A program made the translations under genes and the position numbers. This document shows positions 45,001 through 56,543 of a DNA stretch of 64,000 nt, one piece after another. The stretch's first letter is position 1; the number at the start of each line of letters is the position of its first letter. This DNA is from Liquidambar formosana. Its lineage: Eukaryota > Streptophyta > Magnoliopsida > Saxifragales > Altingiaceae. The stretch lies in contig JBBPBK010000051.1 of assembly GCA_039720395.1 (NCBI GenBank), forward strand, positions 1-64,000, read 5' to 3'. The notes under the pieces were generated by a model, which ran no database searches, was not told the DNA's origin, and worked only from the letters and a program-made list of their open reading frames with translations.

Positions 45001-45761
45001 CAACAAATTTCATGGTTTAATAGTGCGTGGTTTAAATATATATATACCTTCTAGAAAGCCTAAACAAACTAGGAAATAATCCCAAGTTCTTAACACAAAA
45101 GGAAACAGTTTGATAATAGATGGTTCGATCAATCAATATGCTGCAAACAGACAATACTTACAGCCCATAGATGGATGGATCCATCATTTGACCTTGATTA
45201 ATATAGTTAAGTTTTAGCACCCTTTCTTTTCATAACAAGCCATTGATTAAAGGAAAACACACAAAACAAAATGACAAACTTCTTTGGTTTTCGGTTTTAA
45301 CCTAAACCATGAACAACCCTAGTAGAGGAGTGTTGGCGCAAAACCTAAAGACTGCGCCTTTCTTGATTCAAATAATTTCCTCCATCCTTTAGAAATTGAA
45401 TACCAAGCTACCATGTACCTTAACCCTTATTTTTGATCTAAAACTTCTTTGGATTTTTTTTTATGATAAAGTAATAACAATCAACTAAAATTTGCCATCC
45501 CTAAACTAAATGTTTGACTTCGTCCCTGAATATCAATTTTCTTAACCCTTAAAATTTACATTGTTGAACTTTATGTACAAATGAATAGATGAGGTGTAAA
45601 TACATTTCAATTTTTGAATGAATGAATTTATGAAATATGGGTCTATAGGAGGAGGAAGAATAAGAGAGAGAGAGCGGGAGAGAGAGAGAGAGAGGACGGA
45701 CAAATATCACAAACAGGTTTTGCTCTTCTGCATCTGTCCTAATGATTGATCATATAATTCT

Positions 45762-46295
45762 CTATAGTATCCCGGATAACTCATAGTCATATATGCAAAC
45801 CTCCTGCTCAATCTGACCATAACTCTGTGAAGGAAATGGCTCCACATCTAAAAGCCATGACTCGACCTCTTGATATGCTAACCAATCCTCCTCATTCTGG
45901 TTCGCCGACAAATTCTGTAATGCAGTCTCGTGCAAATATATCTGATCCCATGCCTGGTTCAATTCATCGTCGAAAGATGCTTGCGATTGGTGACACGATT
46001 CCCCCGAATCAACGGACACTTCCATGCTACTTTCAGATAGTACTACTACTCCGGGATCTTCAACATCGTCTATAACTGGAATTTCTTGAATTGCTTCCGG
46101 TTTGGTAGATGGTGGGGGTGGGGATGTGTTTGTAATTCCATTATTGCCAGTCAGTTCTTGAACAAGCTTCTTGAAGTTCGAGGTGTCTGTGATGTAGACC
46201 TTGGGCCGCAGAACCTTGATCAAACTGTTGAGTTGCTTATTCTTCTCATTCTTTGATATTTTAAGTGGTGATGCTTGGCTTACTTTCTTCACCAT
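45762..46295 (-). CDS. VQ-motif protein, copy II (177 residues)
   Basis: VQ proteins are small, usually intronless nuclear cofactors of group I and IIc WRKY factors in defence and development. This one carries the motif FKKLVQELTG at residues 41-50. It is preceded by a basic segment (LIKVLRPKVYITDTSNF) as in Arabidopsis-type VQ proteins, and followed by a Pro-rich linker and an acidic Ser-rich C-terminal half (WDQIYLHETALQNL; stop at 45762). I choose ATG 46295 (MVKKVSQ) because it gives a family-like N-terminus. The frame stays open upstream to 46463 and would add a hydrophobic 56-residue extension that VQ proteins do not have. The ancestral copy is not decidable, but this is the only intact one here. 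Confidence 0.85.
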   Translation of the reverse strand: MVKKVSQASPLKISKNEKNKQLNSLIKVLRPKVYITDTSNFKKLVQELTGNNGITNTSPPPPSTKPEAIQEIPVIDDVEDPGVVVLSESSMEVSVDSGESCHQSQASFDDELNQAWDQIYLHETALQNLSANQNEEDWLAYQEVESWLLDVEPFPSQSYGQIEQEVCIYDYELSGIL

Positions 46296-46698
46296 TATTT
46301 TCAAAAATTCAAAAGCTGGGCTCCTCCGATTCACAATTCCACTTTCGATGATATAAAACCGAGGGGTCCTATGAGCTATTAATAGAACCAAGCCTATGAA
46401 TGAAATAGAGATATGTATGAGAAGGAAGGGGTCGGTGTGGAAAGAGAACAATTCACCAGACATTTATAAAGATGCTGAAATTAAAATGGTATATTGACTC
46501 TATAAATTATTAAATATGAATGAAATTAGGAATCCATAGACACCCACCAACAGATACTATATTCTATTAATTCCTCCTATCCTTCCTCCCTCCCTTTTCT
46601 CTTAGTCAGTGTACGACCCACCAAGGGGAAAATGCTGGGATTTGTACTCACGTGGAAGATGTTGTGGTTGGTCAGGAACGTCATGAGGTCAAAACTAA

Positions 46699-47020
46699 GG
46701 CTCATTTCCCTAAATGGTAAGTTTTTTAGAATTTATTCCAATTTTGGTGTGATTTTGAACTTAATTCCCCCACAGTGATAAATCGTGGTTGCTAACCACG
46801 ATTTTATTAAAATCGTGGTTAGCAACCACGATTTATCACTGTGTGGGAATTAAGTTCAAAGTTATGTTTTTATACCTAAAGCTAAAATCGTGGTTGCTAA
46901 CCACGATTTTAATAAAATCGTGGTTAGCAACCACGATTTATCATTATGTGGGAATTAAGTTCAAAATCACACCAAAGTTGGAATAAATTCAAAAAAACCT
47001 ACCATTTAGAGAAAAGAGCC
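46699..47020. mobile_element. Palindrome-rich MITE with four nested hairpins
   Basis: The 10-bp direct repeats TCAAAACTAA at 46689-46698 and 47021-47030 flank TIRs GGCTCATTTCCCTAAATGGT (left) and GGCTCTTTTCTCTAAATGGT (inverted, right). The arms run more than 100 bp. Inside are four copies of a perfect 11-bp-arm hairpin: AAATCGTGGTT, a GCT or AGC loop, then AACCACGATTT, at 46780-46804, 46810-46834, 46885-46909 and 46915-46939. They are paired into two larger palindromes. Copy I has the empty site (GTCAAAACTAATATGAG near 36786). The target-site size fits a Mutator-type element. Confidence 0.9.
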
Positions 47021-47153
47021 TCAAAACTAATATGAGATAGGAAAATGTTGTGGTTGGTCAAGTACGTCCTGAGGTCAAAACTAATACGCGATAGGAAGGG
47101 CATTGAGGCCGGGTACACGGCTAACTATTCAAGGGTTTGTCTAGTTCAGCTTA

Positions 47154-47195
<42 letters not shown>

Positions 47196-47224
47196 CATAC
47201 ACATACGGTTATGTTTTATCATCA

Positions 47225-47355
47225 CGTGTTGATATAAATTATATTAATATTATGCATCAAGGGTTGTATTCTTTACATTATGCACCTCATATCCCATTAA
47301 TACACTTGGTATAACTCTCAATGTAAATGTTGATATAAATTATATTAGCACATAC
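47225..47355. mobile_element. (TA)n-associated MITE, copy 3
   Basis: Preceded by (TA)n at about 47157-47187 and a short CATACATACACATA run. Arms GTGTTGATATAAATTATATTAA and inverted GCTAATATAATTTATATCAACA. It is the single element at the place where copy I has two copies flanking the FAR1-like block. Confidence 0.75.
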
Positions 47356-50300
47356 TTACCTAATCATCATCTTATATCTATATATCCATGATGCTAAATT
47401 AATTATTTTTAAAAAATCAAGAGGATATATATTTTGAAAAGTATATATCCCATCCCAAGCTATAACTAAAGAAAAAACTTTAAATAAGATATATACTTCT
47501 CATATGCTTGCTATGAATTCTCCTTTCAAAATATAAGTCTTTAGATACCATGTATTTAAAAAGCACAGAAATATTGAAATTCTTACATCAAGTCAAAATC
47601 TAGGTTTTTGGCGGCGGCCGGGGGGCGAGGGGGGGTGTAACAACTATTCCACTCTCTTGAATGATAACATTAGCTAGCATATGTTTGTAGCTTGATGGGA
47701 TCCTTACTCATATTATATGCCTAGGGTGTGGTTACTGTAGGTAAATAGTAACTTGCTGAGGTGTCAAGCCTCGGCATTTTTCTCTTTCTTTTTTTTTTCT
47801 TTTCTTAAATTTTTTTTTCTCTTTTTATTATTATTATTATTATTATTTATTTATTTATTTTTTTGTTTCCCACCGCCTTTATCTTCCCGGGCATCATCCA
47901 GGGGTTTCCACTAATATACCATATACTCACCCACCTTCTTTTCTTTTCTTTTTTTTTTTTTTTTTTTTTGTTTTATTAAATAGACATAAATACTCACACA
48001 CAAAACACACAAATGAGGAAATCTATATAAATGATATAGATCAAAGGAAACCCAATAGCCCTACTCTGCTCAACTTGTTGAGCTTTAGGCATGAACTCGA
48101 TCTTTATGGCTTAAATATTTGCAATGGTATTTTTTTTTCTCTTCTTTTGTAGATGCGCACAAAAGCTTGCCATATCATGCAATTCTGTCAGGAAATCATC
48201 ACATGTTGAGAACTAAATGTTACTTCTATTTTTTTTCTTCTTTTAAAATCAGTTTAAAAAAATAAATTGAAATTATGAAGGTAATGTAAGCAGCCACATC
48301 TTAAATCACACGATTCAGGAGTACGCCACCAAAAAGGAGGGTTAGCGCGATGACGAGTCGCTACCCAATTTAACTTGGGAACTAAACTTGAACCCTAACA
48401 TGGTATAACTCGTCATAATCAGAGAGGGTTTAAAGTTAGTGTACATCACTAGGAAGGTGTAAGGCGCCCAATAATGTCCGATCGAAACCAGCGCCCACAC
48501 ATAATTATTGGCTTTAGTTAATTAAGTATTCAATTAAATTCCACTATAAATAATGAAATAATAATAACACACACAATGACCAAAATAATAAATAAATAAA
48601 AGAGAATAAAAATATATCAGAAAGTAAGGATCAGAATATATAAAAGATCATCCAAATACTGATCAACTAAGAACAAAACTAAATAAAACAACAAACAAAC
48701 AATCTATCTGCCGGAAAGAAGGTACGTACACATCACTGATAGGTGTGTACATACCTAATAGGCATTTCACATAGAATCGCAGAACTCCACTAGAACTATA
48801 TCATGCATTTTTAATAAATAAAATATAAAATATAAATACTATAAAAAAACTAAACCTAAATCATGCTAATCATACTTTAGACAAAAATAAAATAAAATAA
48901 AAATAATAAAAGAAGAACTAGAATAAAAAGATAAATAAAACCAAATTTACCGGCTTTGTAATTGTTTGTGGCCCCTTAGGTCTTTAGATTGAATCAAGCC
49001 AACATGAATCCTTCTCTTCGTCAAAGTACTATCATAGCAAAGAGATCAAAACTTACTCAATTTTGAAAAGAAATAAAAACGAAAGAGAATAAGAGAAAAG
49101 AAAAGTGATTTTCGTCACTTTGTAAGAGTAGAAATTTCAATCGAGTTTTTGGGTATGAAAACGTTGGAATTGGACAAAACTCGTGAAATACAAAGTTGTA
49201 GAGAATTGAATTATCTTTCTAAGAACATCAATTTCATCCAATTCTAAATTCATAGTCAAACAGTTATGATTAAAATACGCTCGCTGGTTTTCAGAAAAAC
49301 TGTTGCTGAATTATGACGAATTTCATTCTCTAAAAGCCCTATTCTCCTCCCCCTTCTCTAAAGTATTAAAAGAATATTTATATCTGAAAATTAGGGTTTT
49401 TCCTTTTCTTTCTAAACTAAGTTTACTTAGAGCATAATTAAAAGATATTATCAATAGTTAGAAAAGTCTTCTAATATAAATAGGAAAGGGAAATTACATT
49501 TTCTAAAAATTAGGAGAGTAATTGCTAACACGCATACGCATATATCACATGTGTGTATACACATCTATCACATACATACACATGCTAATAGCACAAGAAA
49601 AACAACTAATTTAATAAAATAATTTTCTTTTATTTTTAACCATTAATCCCATGCTGTGATTTGCATTAATTCTTTGAGAATAATCCATGAATAATCTCAC
49701 TAAACTTATCATTGGACCCTGGGACTTAAGATAACAACCTGATACAAAATGGGATGTCTACAAGTAAGTTGCTTTCGAACTTACAAATTGTTTTAAACTT
49801 TGAAATAGTTACTCCCTCCATCTCACAAAGATAGGCCATATTTGCTATTTTTTATTTTGTCCCAAAATGTTTGTCCAATTTGAAAAGTCAAATAATAATT
49901 TTTTTAAGTTTCCTACACTACCCCTTGTTAATTCAATAATTACTTTCAACACAAAACCCAATACAAAAAAAAAAAAAAAAAAATAGGATACTTTTAAAAA
50001 GATGGTGTTTAATAAATGACAATTCAATACAATGATAACTTTTCTTAAACTTTGTGTTTTGCAAATTGGCACCATCACAATTTGCAGCACTAGTCACCTT
50101 GCCTCAAAATTAGAATCAATGGTACAGTGCTTAAACAAGACCCTAGTATATGAGTTAAATTAAAGGATTGTATATTTTCTTTTCTAAAAGGATTTCATCA
50201 ACAGAAACATATAAAAACTAATCAATGTTCTACATGAAAATCCTACCTTTTAGTCTCCGAGAAAATAAAATATCTGCCACCAATCATACAAGGAGAAAAT

Positions 50301-50939
50301 CTATCTTCTTTCATCTGATTTGAAAAGGTACACTTCTTCACCTACTTAATCCAACGTGTTGGATTTGCGACAACCAAACTTGGGGGGCGAAAAGGTTAGC
50401 ACCAATTGTAAGACCATTAATTTACCAATTCAATAAGTTCTTTTATTAGCTTGAACTATAAATCAGCTAGCAAACACAAGATCAAACTAATCATAAGTTT
50501 GGTCCCCAATGAAGTAGAAGTTATCTCGATGTTTAACCTTTTGCAAGAAACAAAGGTATGAGTTCATAAAAACCTAGAGCTAGTTTGTGTTCTTCTGGAT
50601 AAAGGTTCTCTCTCAAAATATTCTTCTAGTACTAGAGACAAAGAAATCTTAACTTGTTTGACCAACAAATTTCATGGTTTAATAGCACGTGGTTTAAATA
50701 TATATACCTTCTAGAAAGCCTAAACAAACTAGGAAATAATCCCAAGTTCTTAACACAAAAGGAAACAATTTGATAATAGATGGTTCGATCAATTGATATG
50801 CTGCAAATAGACAATACTAACAGGCCCATGGATGGATGGATCCATCATTTGACCTTGATTAATATAGTTAAGTTTTAGCGCCCTTTATTTTCATAACAAG
50901 CCACTGATTAAAGGAAAACACACAGAACAAAATGACGCA

Positions 50940-51767
50940 CAGCAAATGGGCATGGGCCTTATAGGCTTATAGCAATTAGGCCCAGAGGAATATCCCCACC
51001 TATGTGGCAGTACCCAATAGGTAACAAAATTCAAAGGCCTATGAACGGCTCCATCTCTGAGTAGAACACTACAGCCAGTTGGGCTGGCCCTGGTCCAGTG
51101 AAGCTGCCATTGGTTTTAATAGTATAAGTTAACCTTAGCAAAAATTACACTATCATGACATACAAATTTACATATCAAAAAGTATAAGTACACAAGGTTT
51201 TGTTCATTAATCTTATTTAATAAAAAAAAAGGTTTTGTTCATTGAAAAATCTGCATACAGTAATTTAAATATGGGATTTCTTAACATTGCCCTAAAAGGT
51301 TCCTGTTAAGTCATACTTAATGAAGCAATAATTGCATGCAAAAATATGAAAATACATAGAAATTATGCAAATCATATAGGAAAACATAAAAATGTAAAAC
51401 AAATTTTACAAATACATTTTCTCATGCAATTATTATTTCACTGAATATAGCTTAATATGTAACATGGATTAGCCTAGTGGTGAGGGAGGGTAAGGGTAAA
51501 AGGTTAGATTATAATAAATTAGGGGTTATAATAAATTATTATTTAATCCCCACTCCCACCTTGCCTGTTACCTGCACCCATTGTAACAACTGCTGCCTCT
51601 ATAATAACCATTTTGAATTCAAACTACTGCCTTCTCTAGCCTCACCAACAACCTCTCGTAAATTGCTCTTTTCAAAAGAAAAATAAAATGCTCACTCCAA
51701 AGGGAAAGTAAGCTTTCTGGAAAAATGAGGCCCCCATTTTGGGACTAACCCTTGTAGTAGGCCTAAA

Positions 51768-51838
<71 letters not shown>

Positions 51839-52641
51839 CGAGAAAAGTGATGTTTACGTGACACTTTATTGTTATTGATTTTTTTTTTTTTTTTTAGTAT
51901 TATAGCTTTAAATTTTATTTATTATTTTTTTAATCCCATTTTAGGAGTTCGCTTAGGGACCCAAAAAACTCAAAACCACCCTGTGTAAATGATTGTAATC
52001 TATAAACCTTGGTTAATGAACCACTTACCTATAAATCTATAATATTCGTGCTGATTGATTGGGCAAGAAGAGGGGTCTCTTGGATTATCTTATTGAGATT
52101 ATTCCGTTTTGAGTTGCAAAATCTTGTAATTGGGAGATTTAATTTGGTTGGGGCCTCAGTGCCCTGTGTTGGGCCTATGTTGTCGTTTGTTTTTAGGCAC
52201 TGGTCTGCGCCAGAAAGAGGAAAAAAAATGTACATCAAAGGCTCAAAATGACTGTCTACCAACAAAAAAATAAAAATAAAAAAAAAAAGGCCAACAAGGC
52301 ATAATGACCTGAAACAGAGCAGATCTATGCTATATCAAACAAAATAAGAAACTTCCAAATAATTGAAAATGCACAAATCTTTATCCCACAAATATAGTTA
52401 AAAGAATCTCCTCCAGACTAAAAATTACAAAACCAAAGAACCGTATTCTGCAGACCAACCCCAAACATCCAAACACCCTACCCAATGTATATCAAATATG
52501 TATGAGAGAGAGAAAGAGCTAAAATTCTCGTGTTTTTTTTTTTTTTTTTTTTTTCTTTTCTACCATGCGCCAATATATTGAGCAAGCAAAGGCCGGACGT
52601 CCAGGTTATGGTTGATTGCATACAAAAAGAATGAGCTATAA
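50940..52641. other. Intergenic, no gene seen
   Basis: Contains a SINE-like head near 51467 (GGATTAGCCTAGTGGTGAGGGAGGG), the TA/TG microsatellite listed below, and T-runs near 51879 and 52532. The 3' UTR of the small membrane-protein gene probably occupies the last part. Confidence 0.5.
51770..51839. repeat. Compound (TA)n(TG)n microsatellite
   Basis: About 23 TA units are followed by about 10 TG units ending GCGAG. It is perfect over most of its length, so it is likely length-polymorphic. Confidence 0.95.
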
Positions 52642-52899
52642 TCACCTAAAAGCAAGATTAGTGAATACAAATGAGGGACCAAAAGAAAGAATAATGATCA
52701 GAAATGGCAACCGCAACAGAGGAAGAAGAAACAGAGAGTTAGAGACGAGCACAATGGCTTCCAAAACGTAGAGAATCTTGAACACCACACCGTCGATTAT
52801 GTTTATCTGAAAATCGAGACGTTTCCATCGGAACGCTGAGAGTCTCCGTGGCCACCACTCCTTGCTCACCTTCTTCAACGACCAGAGTAGCTTCGCCAT
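52642..52899 (-). CDS. Small plant membrane protein, possible C-terminal frameshift
   Basis: From ATG 52899 the protein begins MAKLLWSLKKVSKEWWPRRL. Then comes an amphipathic stretch (FRWKRLDFQINIIDGVVF) and a hydrophobic segment (ILYVLEAIVLV). From memory this matches a conserved plant family of about 65 residues that ends in a Cys-rich membrane tail. Here the frame instead continues to TGA 52642-52644 for 85 residues. If one T of the pair at 52739-52740 is an extra base, the other frame reads the expected tail TLCFFFLCCGCHF and stops at 52698-52700. So this is either a real frameshift or a sequencing or assembly error. The start follows a CT-rich leader. Function of the family is unknown to me; membrane location is inferred from hydrophobicity. 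Confidence 0.7.
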   Translation of the reverse strand: MAKLLWSLKKVSKEWWPRRLSAFRWKRLDFQINIIDGVVFKILYVLEAIVLVSNSLFLLPLLRLPFLIIILSFGPSFVFTNLAFR

Positions 52900-53000
52900 C
52901 ACACAACTCTCTCTCTCTCTCTCTCTCTCTTAATCTCTCTCTCTAAAACACTCTCTCACTACATATACTATATATGTATATATATGTATATTGGTTTGGT
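52900..53000 (-). promoter_or_regulatory. Promoter and GA-rich leader of the small membrane-protein gene
   Basis: Reading toward the gene, a TATA-like CATATATATACATATATAG lies at about 52985-52967. It is followed by a GAGAGA-rich leader of about 60 bp (plus strand CTCTCT runs at 52909-52942) directly before the ATG. GA/CT-rich leaders are common in plant core promoters. Confidence 0.5.
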
Positions 53001-53489
53001 TGATCTGGAATTTGCAGAGAGAGAGGGAGGCGTGAGCTGTTTATATTTTTGCATTGGGCCCTTCGCATGGAGGGGTATTCGCTGGCCGAGGACAATTCTA
53101 AATTCCTAGGATTCGGAGGAGGGTGATTTTGTCATTTTGGTGAGTTAGTGGGGGAGTATACTACTGAGAAGTGAGGTTTTTTAGTCCTCCATCGTAACGG
53201 TTTCAGTCACCTCATTTTACGCGTTTTGTCCACTGTCGAGTCAGAACTAAGATTCCTTCTGGAAAAGAGAGTTTTTTTTTTTTGGTGGGTAGGCAAAGGG
53301 AATATTTTATTATTATTATTTTTTAGAATCAATTTCATTATTTGACTAATTTATATTTAGATTGAGACAAAGTCATCTATATATATATCTATTCAAAGAG
53401 GGAGGTATTTTTTTTTTTTTTTTTTTTTGGGTATACAAAGAGGGAGTTTTTTGCTACCATATAAAGTACTTTAAACTCCTCTTAGGTCT

Positions 53490-53800
53490 TAACTTATACT
53501 TTTAAGGTTTTATAAAAAATATAAAAGATTTTATAAAAATTAGCCACATTGTTTACTATAAAACATCATTCTAAGCAATTTTGTGAGAGAAATTTTTTTC
53601 AAAATTTATCATTGAGGCGGATGTTTTAGCCCTTTACAATCTCTAGTTCATTATCAATGAAAAATTGTTAAAAAGTCTACTTAAATAATAGATTTTGGAA
53701 AAATTTTCTTCTACAAAGTTATACGGAATGATGTTACCTAATAGACTATGTATCTAGTTTTTGTAAAAACATTTTATATTTTTCATAGAACCTAAAAAAA
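53490..53800. mobile_element. Foldback MITE, copy 3 of 3
   Basis: The left arm has AAAACATCATTCTAAGCAATTTTGTGAGAG and TTCAAAATTTATC. The right arm mirrors it with AATAGATTTTGGAAAAATTTTC and AAGTTATACGGAATGATGTT. It is the same family as the copies at about 14670 and 34985, more decayed. Confidence 0.55.
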
Positions 53801-54540
53801 AAAAAAATTATTAAGTGCGGATTTAGAATTTTTTTTGTGGTGGCAATAGCCTAACCTATGTTCAAATTGTTTTTATTTATTAAGAATCCATTTGGATGTC
53901 AAAAATGAAAACCAAAATAATTCAATGTATTTTTAGTGTTGAAGATACAAATCCATCATCTTGAATGAAAAGAGATTCTCTCTATTTAATGAATGGTCCA
54001 TTGAAATATGATCATTCAAACTATGTGGGATCCACCAATACATGTGAGAACCATATGATATGAACGATCCAGATTTCAATAGGACCGTCTATTGCAATGG
54101 AATAATGGTCATCATCACAACTGAGGGTACAAATTCAAAATAATGACATTTTATGAATTTATAAAAATTAATCCTATAACGTCAACTATATTAATTATTC
54201 TAATTTTTTAAAATATTTTAATTCAAAAAGATAGATTTTACCTAAAATATTAGATGTCCAAATGCACCCTATAATAAGAATGTTGGAATTTTTTTTTTTT
54301 TCCCTCAATCTTTTTGTTAATATAGAGTAGAATATCTCACCTAGTCTATTGTATAGACACCATAGTTCCTACTAATCCAGACAACTATCATTAATAAGAT
54401 TATTTGATCATCTTATATATTTAACTCTTTTTTTTTTTTCCTCTTTATACTGTTGTTAGGAAAATTGAACCCCTACATCATCGCAGACTCGAATTTGGTG
54501 AAGTTTGTACCTTTAACCACATGATATAATTACCACTAGA
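53801..54540. other. Intergenic, possible decayed MITE, no gene
   Basis: ATCCATTTGGATGTCAAAAATG near 53886 and, inverted, GATGTCCAAATGCACCC near 54247 could be the ends of an old element of about 380 bp. The match is too weak to define. No ORF is supported. Confidence 0.35.
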
Positions 54541-54720
54541 TCGTCGTCACGTGACAAGAGAGAAATATGAACGGTTGAGATCTTTTTAGTTGGAAGCTGA
54601 CGGCGTTAGGCATTTGGATGTAAAATAATTGTATCTAATCTCAACCCTCTATACATGTAACCCATCCACCACCTACTGCAAAGCACAGTTGAAGGTGGAA
54701 ACTGCACCAAGTCCCAATCC
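54541..54720 (+). mobile_element. Isolated MULE terminus of the same long-TIR family
   Basis: It is weakly but colinearly similar to the last 170 bp of the MULE right TIR: ACGGCGTTAGGCATTT, then TAATCTCAACC, CCCATCCACC(A/C)C, CTACTG(C/G)A, and the end AACTGCACCAAGTCCCAATCC at 54720. No inverted partner was found nearby, so it is a relic or a truncated element. Confidence 0.5.
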
Positions 54721-54861
54721 TGCCGTCGCACTCTATAATGACTACATAGTGTTTGCTTGGGCGAGCCAAAGGCTGCACAATCCAATGCACCAGAAGGGGG
54801 GCTCTCATTGTCCCCATACGCTACAATCCTAGCCTATCCCATTAGACGCCACCCTACCTCA

Positions 54862-54907
54862 TGATGATTTTTCTTAAGCAAAATAAGTTGTTTAAGAAAA
54901 ATCATCA
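54862..54907. repeat. Perfect 16-bp inverted repeat (hairpin)
   Basis: TGATGATTTTTCTTAA at 54862-54877 and its exact reverse complement at 54892-54907 enclose a 14-base loop. The flanks are AT-rich and gene-free, and it may be the edge of a decayed MITE. Confidence 0.7.
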
Positions 54908-56543
54908 TTATATTGACTTATTGTTTATTAAATTTCATTTTTTCTAAAAATATCATCAATTATTTGATATTAGATTTTGTGTTAAAAGTAATTATTAAAA
55001 TTACAAATAATATGGAAAAGTTGAAAAAGTTTATGATTTAGCTTTTTAAAGTTGACAAATAATTTGAAATTAATAAAGTAATAATAAATGGTCGATCTTT
55101 GTGTGACAAAAGGAGTATTAGGTTAGTTTTAACAAAAAAAAAAACTTATATATAACTATGATATGATTGATGTAATGTCACAAGTAAATTAATGAAAATG
55201 ATAAAAATAAATAAATAAATAAAAGTATTAGAATGCATTTTAACCCTCATAATCTTATTTTCTTTTATTTTCATTGGTCCGTGGCACCAGCTGACCATAT
55301 TTACATGGAAGACACTGTCCCAACCTGTTAGGATGACTTGATACCATTTGGCAGCCAAAGTAGAAAGCCTGTAGTAGCTACGCTCGAAAACATTGAATTG
55401 AAAAAAAAATAAAAAAAAATAAAAATAAGGTTTCAAATTTTCAATACAAAAATGCTTGGAAGAAATAGGACTCCGTAATAATGAGTTGAAGCTTTTTTTA
55501 TTCTCATATTGTCACTTTTCCTATGTCAGTATATGCGTTAAAAAGACAAGAGTGACATCAATTTCTACATTTTTATAATGGGATCTGACTCCAACTACTC
55601 CTAACGGTCTGATATTTCTTGGGTCCGTTAGTTCGTACTCTATACATTCCCTAATTACAACTTTACCACTTGGTCAAAAAGTCTGTAACGGCGAGCGCTT
55701 AAAGAAGTTTGAACTTTTCTTTTAATCATAAGGAAGTTTGAACTTTGAAATCCATTTATTTAGCCGTCCAATATTTCATTATTTCTTCACTCTTGGTTTT
55801 TCTGACATTTGGATCTATGAGGAAAAAGTGTTCCTTTAAGCTCCAGCTGCACGCATTCACCCCAATATGTAAAACTGTGATGAGCATAAAATTTCAAAGG
55901 ATAATATTACACTCGCATCCCCTTTTGCTATTTTAGTTTATGAAATTATGCTACCATATTTTACTTTACAAAATAAATTATAGGGACATCATTTTCTCTT
56001 TAAGTCCCAGTTAAGTGATGCTAGTCTTAATTATTTTAAAAACTACTAAGATTACCCTTAGCTTATTACCTAAAAAACAAATCATCGAGTTCATTGATTT
56101 TTCATTTTAGTAACATGAATATAAAATTTTAAAAAAATTTTCTTTTTTATTCCACAATTTTCTAAGCGACGAAATACAAAGGGCATGAAAGAGTAGCAAT
56201 CCTCACCCAAATTTTATAGCTCATTTATTTTTCGAAAAGACTAGCAAAAAACAAAAAAAAAAAAAACACCCCTGAAATTTCTCCTTTTTTCTTGGTCCTA
56301 TTTACAATCAGATTTGACTACCTACGCTATATGTCTTGCATTCTTTGTTTTCTAAACTAACTTAAGTCATATTTCATGCAACCAGTTGCTAATTATGAGG
56401 ATTGGTGTTTCTTGTATAGCAAGGCCTTCATTGGTGCCTGCATCTATGAAGCCCTCTATTCGTCCGCAACCAAAAGTTTATATGGAGGTAAATAACAATC
56501 TAGCTTGGTTAATTAATGTTGGAACTCAAGTATATATATTAAA
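54908..56543. other. Intergenic, no gene seen
   Basis: AT-rich DNA. A possible Stowaway-like right end (GACAAAAGGAGTATTA near 55107) is weak. Short ORFs at 55146-55436 (minus) and 55745-55936 (plus) lack any recognisable domain. Confidence 0.4.

Larger units (their letters stand above)
35428..45270. repeat. Segmental tandem duplication, copy I
   Basis: Homology to 45322-50939 runs from GGAGTGTTGGCGCAAAACC at 35434 to AAAACAAAATGAC at about 45270. Order is the same: VQ gene, (TA)n plus MITE, TTAGATACC block, pyrimidine tract, GTAAGGC(A/G)CCCA block near 42780, and CTCCCTC(T/C)ATCTCAC near 44136. The two copies are separated by only about 50 bp. Copy I is longer because it holds a 4.2-kb block with a FAR1-like pseudogene (about 37119-41300) and a SINE. 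The stretch 42030-45270 has no gene; its ORFs are short and low-complexity. Confidence 0.88.
45322..50939. repeat. Segmental tandem duplication, copy II
   Basis: Direct copy of 35428-45270 without the FAR1-containing block or the SINE, but with a palindromic MITE at 46699. Homology stops at about 50939, after AACAAAATGACG. The stretch 47380-50939 has no gene. It holds an LTR-like or other dispersed repeat (GGTGTAAGGCGCCCA near 48455), TTA and T homopolymer runs near 47800 and 47950, and a block starting ACTCCCTCCATCTCAC near 49811 that looks like the left end of a Stowaway MITE. Confidence 0.88.

Noticed and set aside
45762..46463. Long form of the VQ protein starting at 46463
   Set aside because: The extra 56 residues are hydrophobic and unlike VQ proteins, and the internal ATG at 46295 gives a family-like start. 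The extension is probably 5' UTR.
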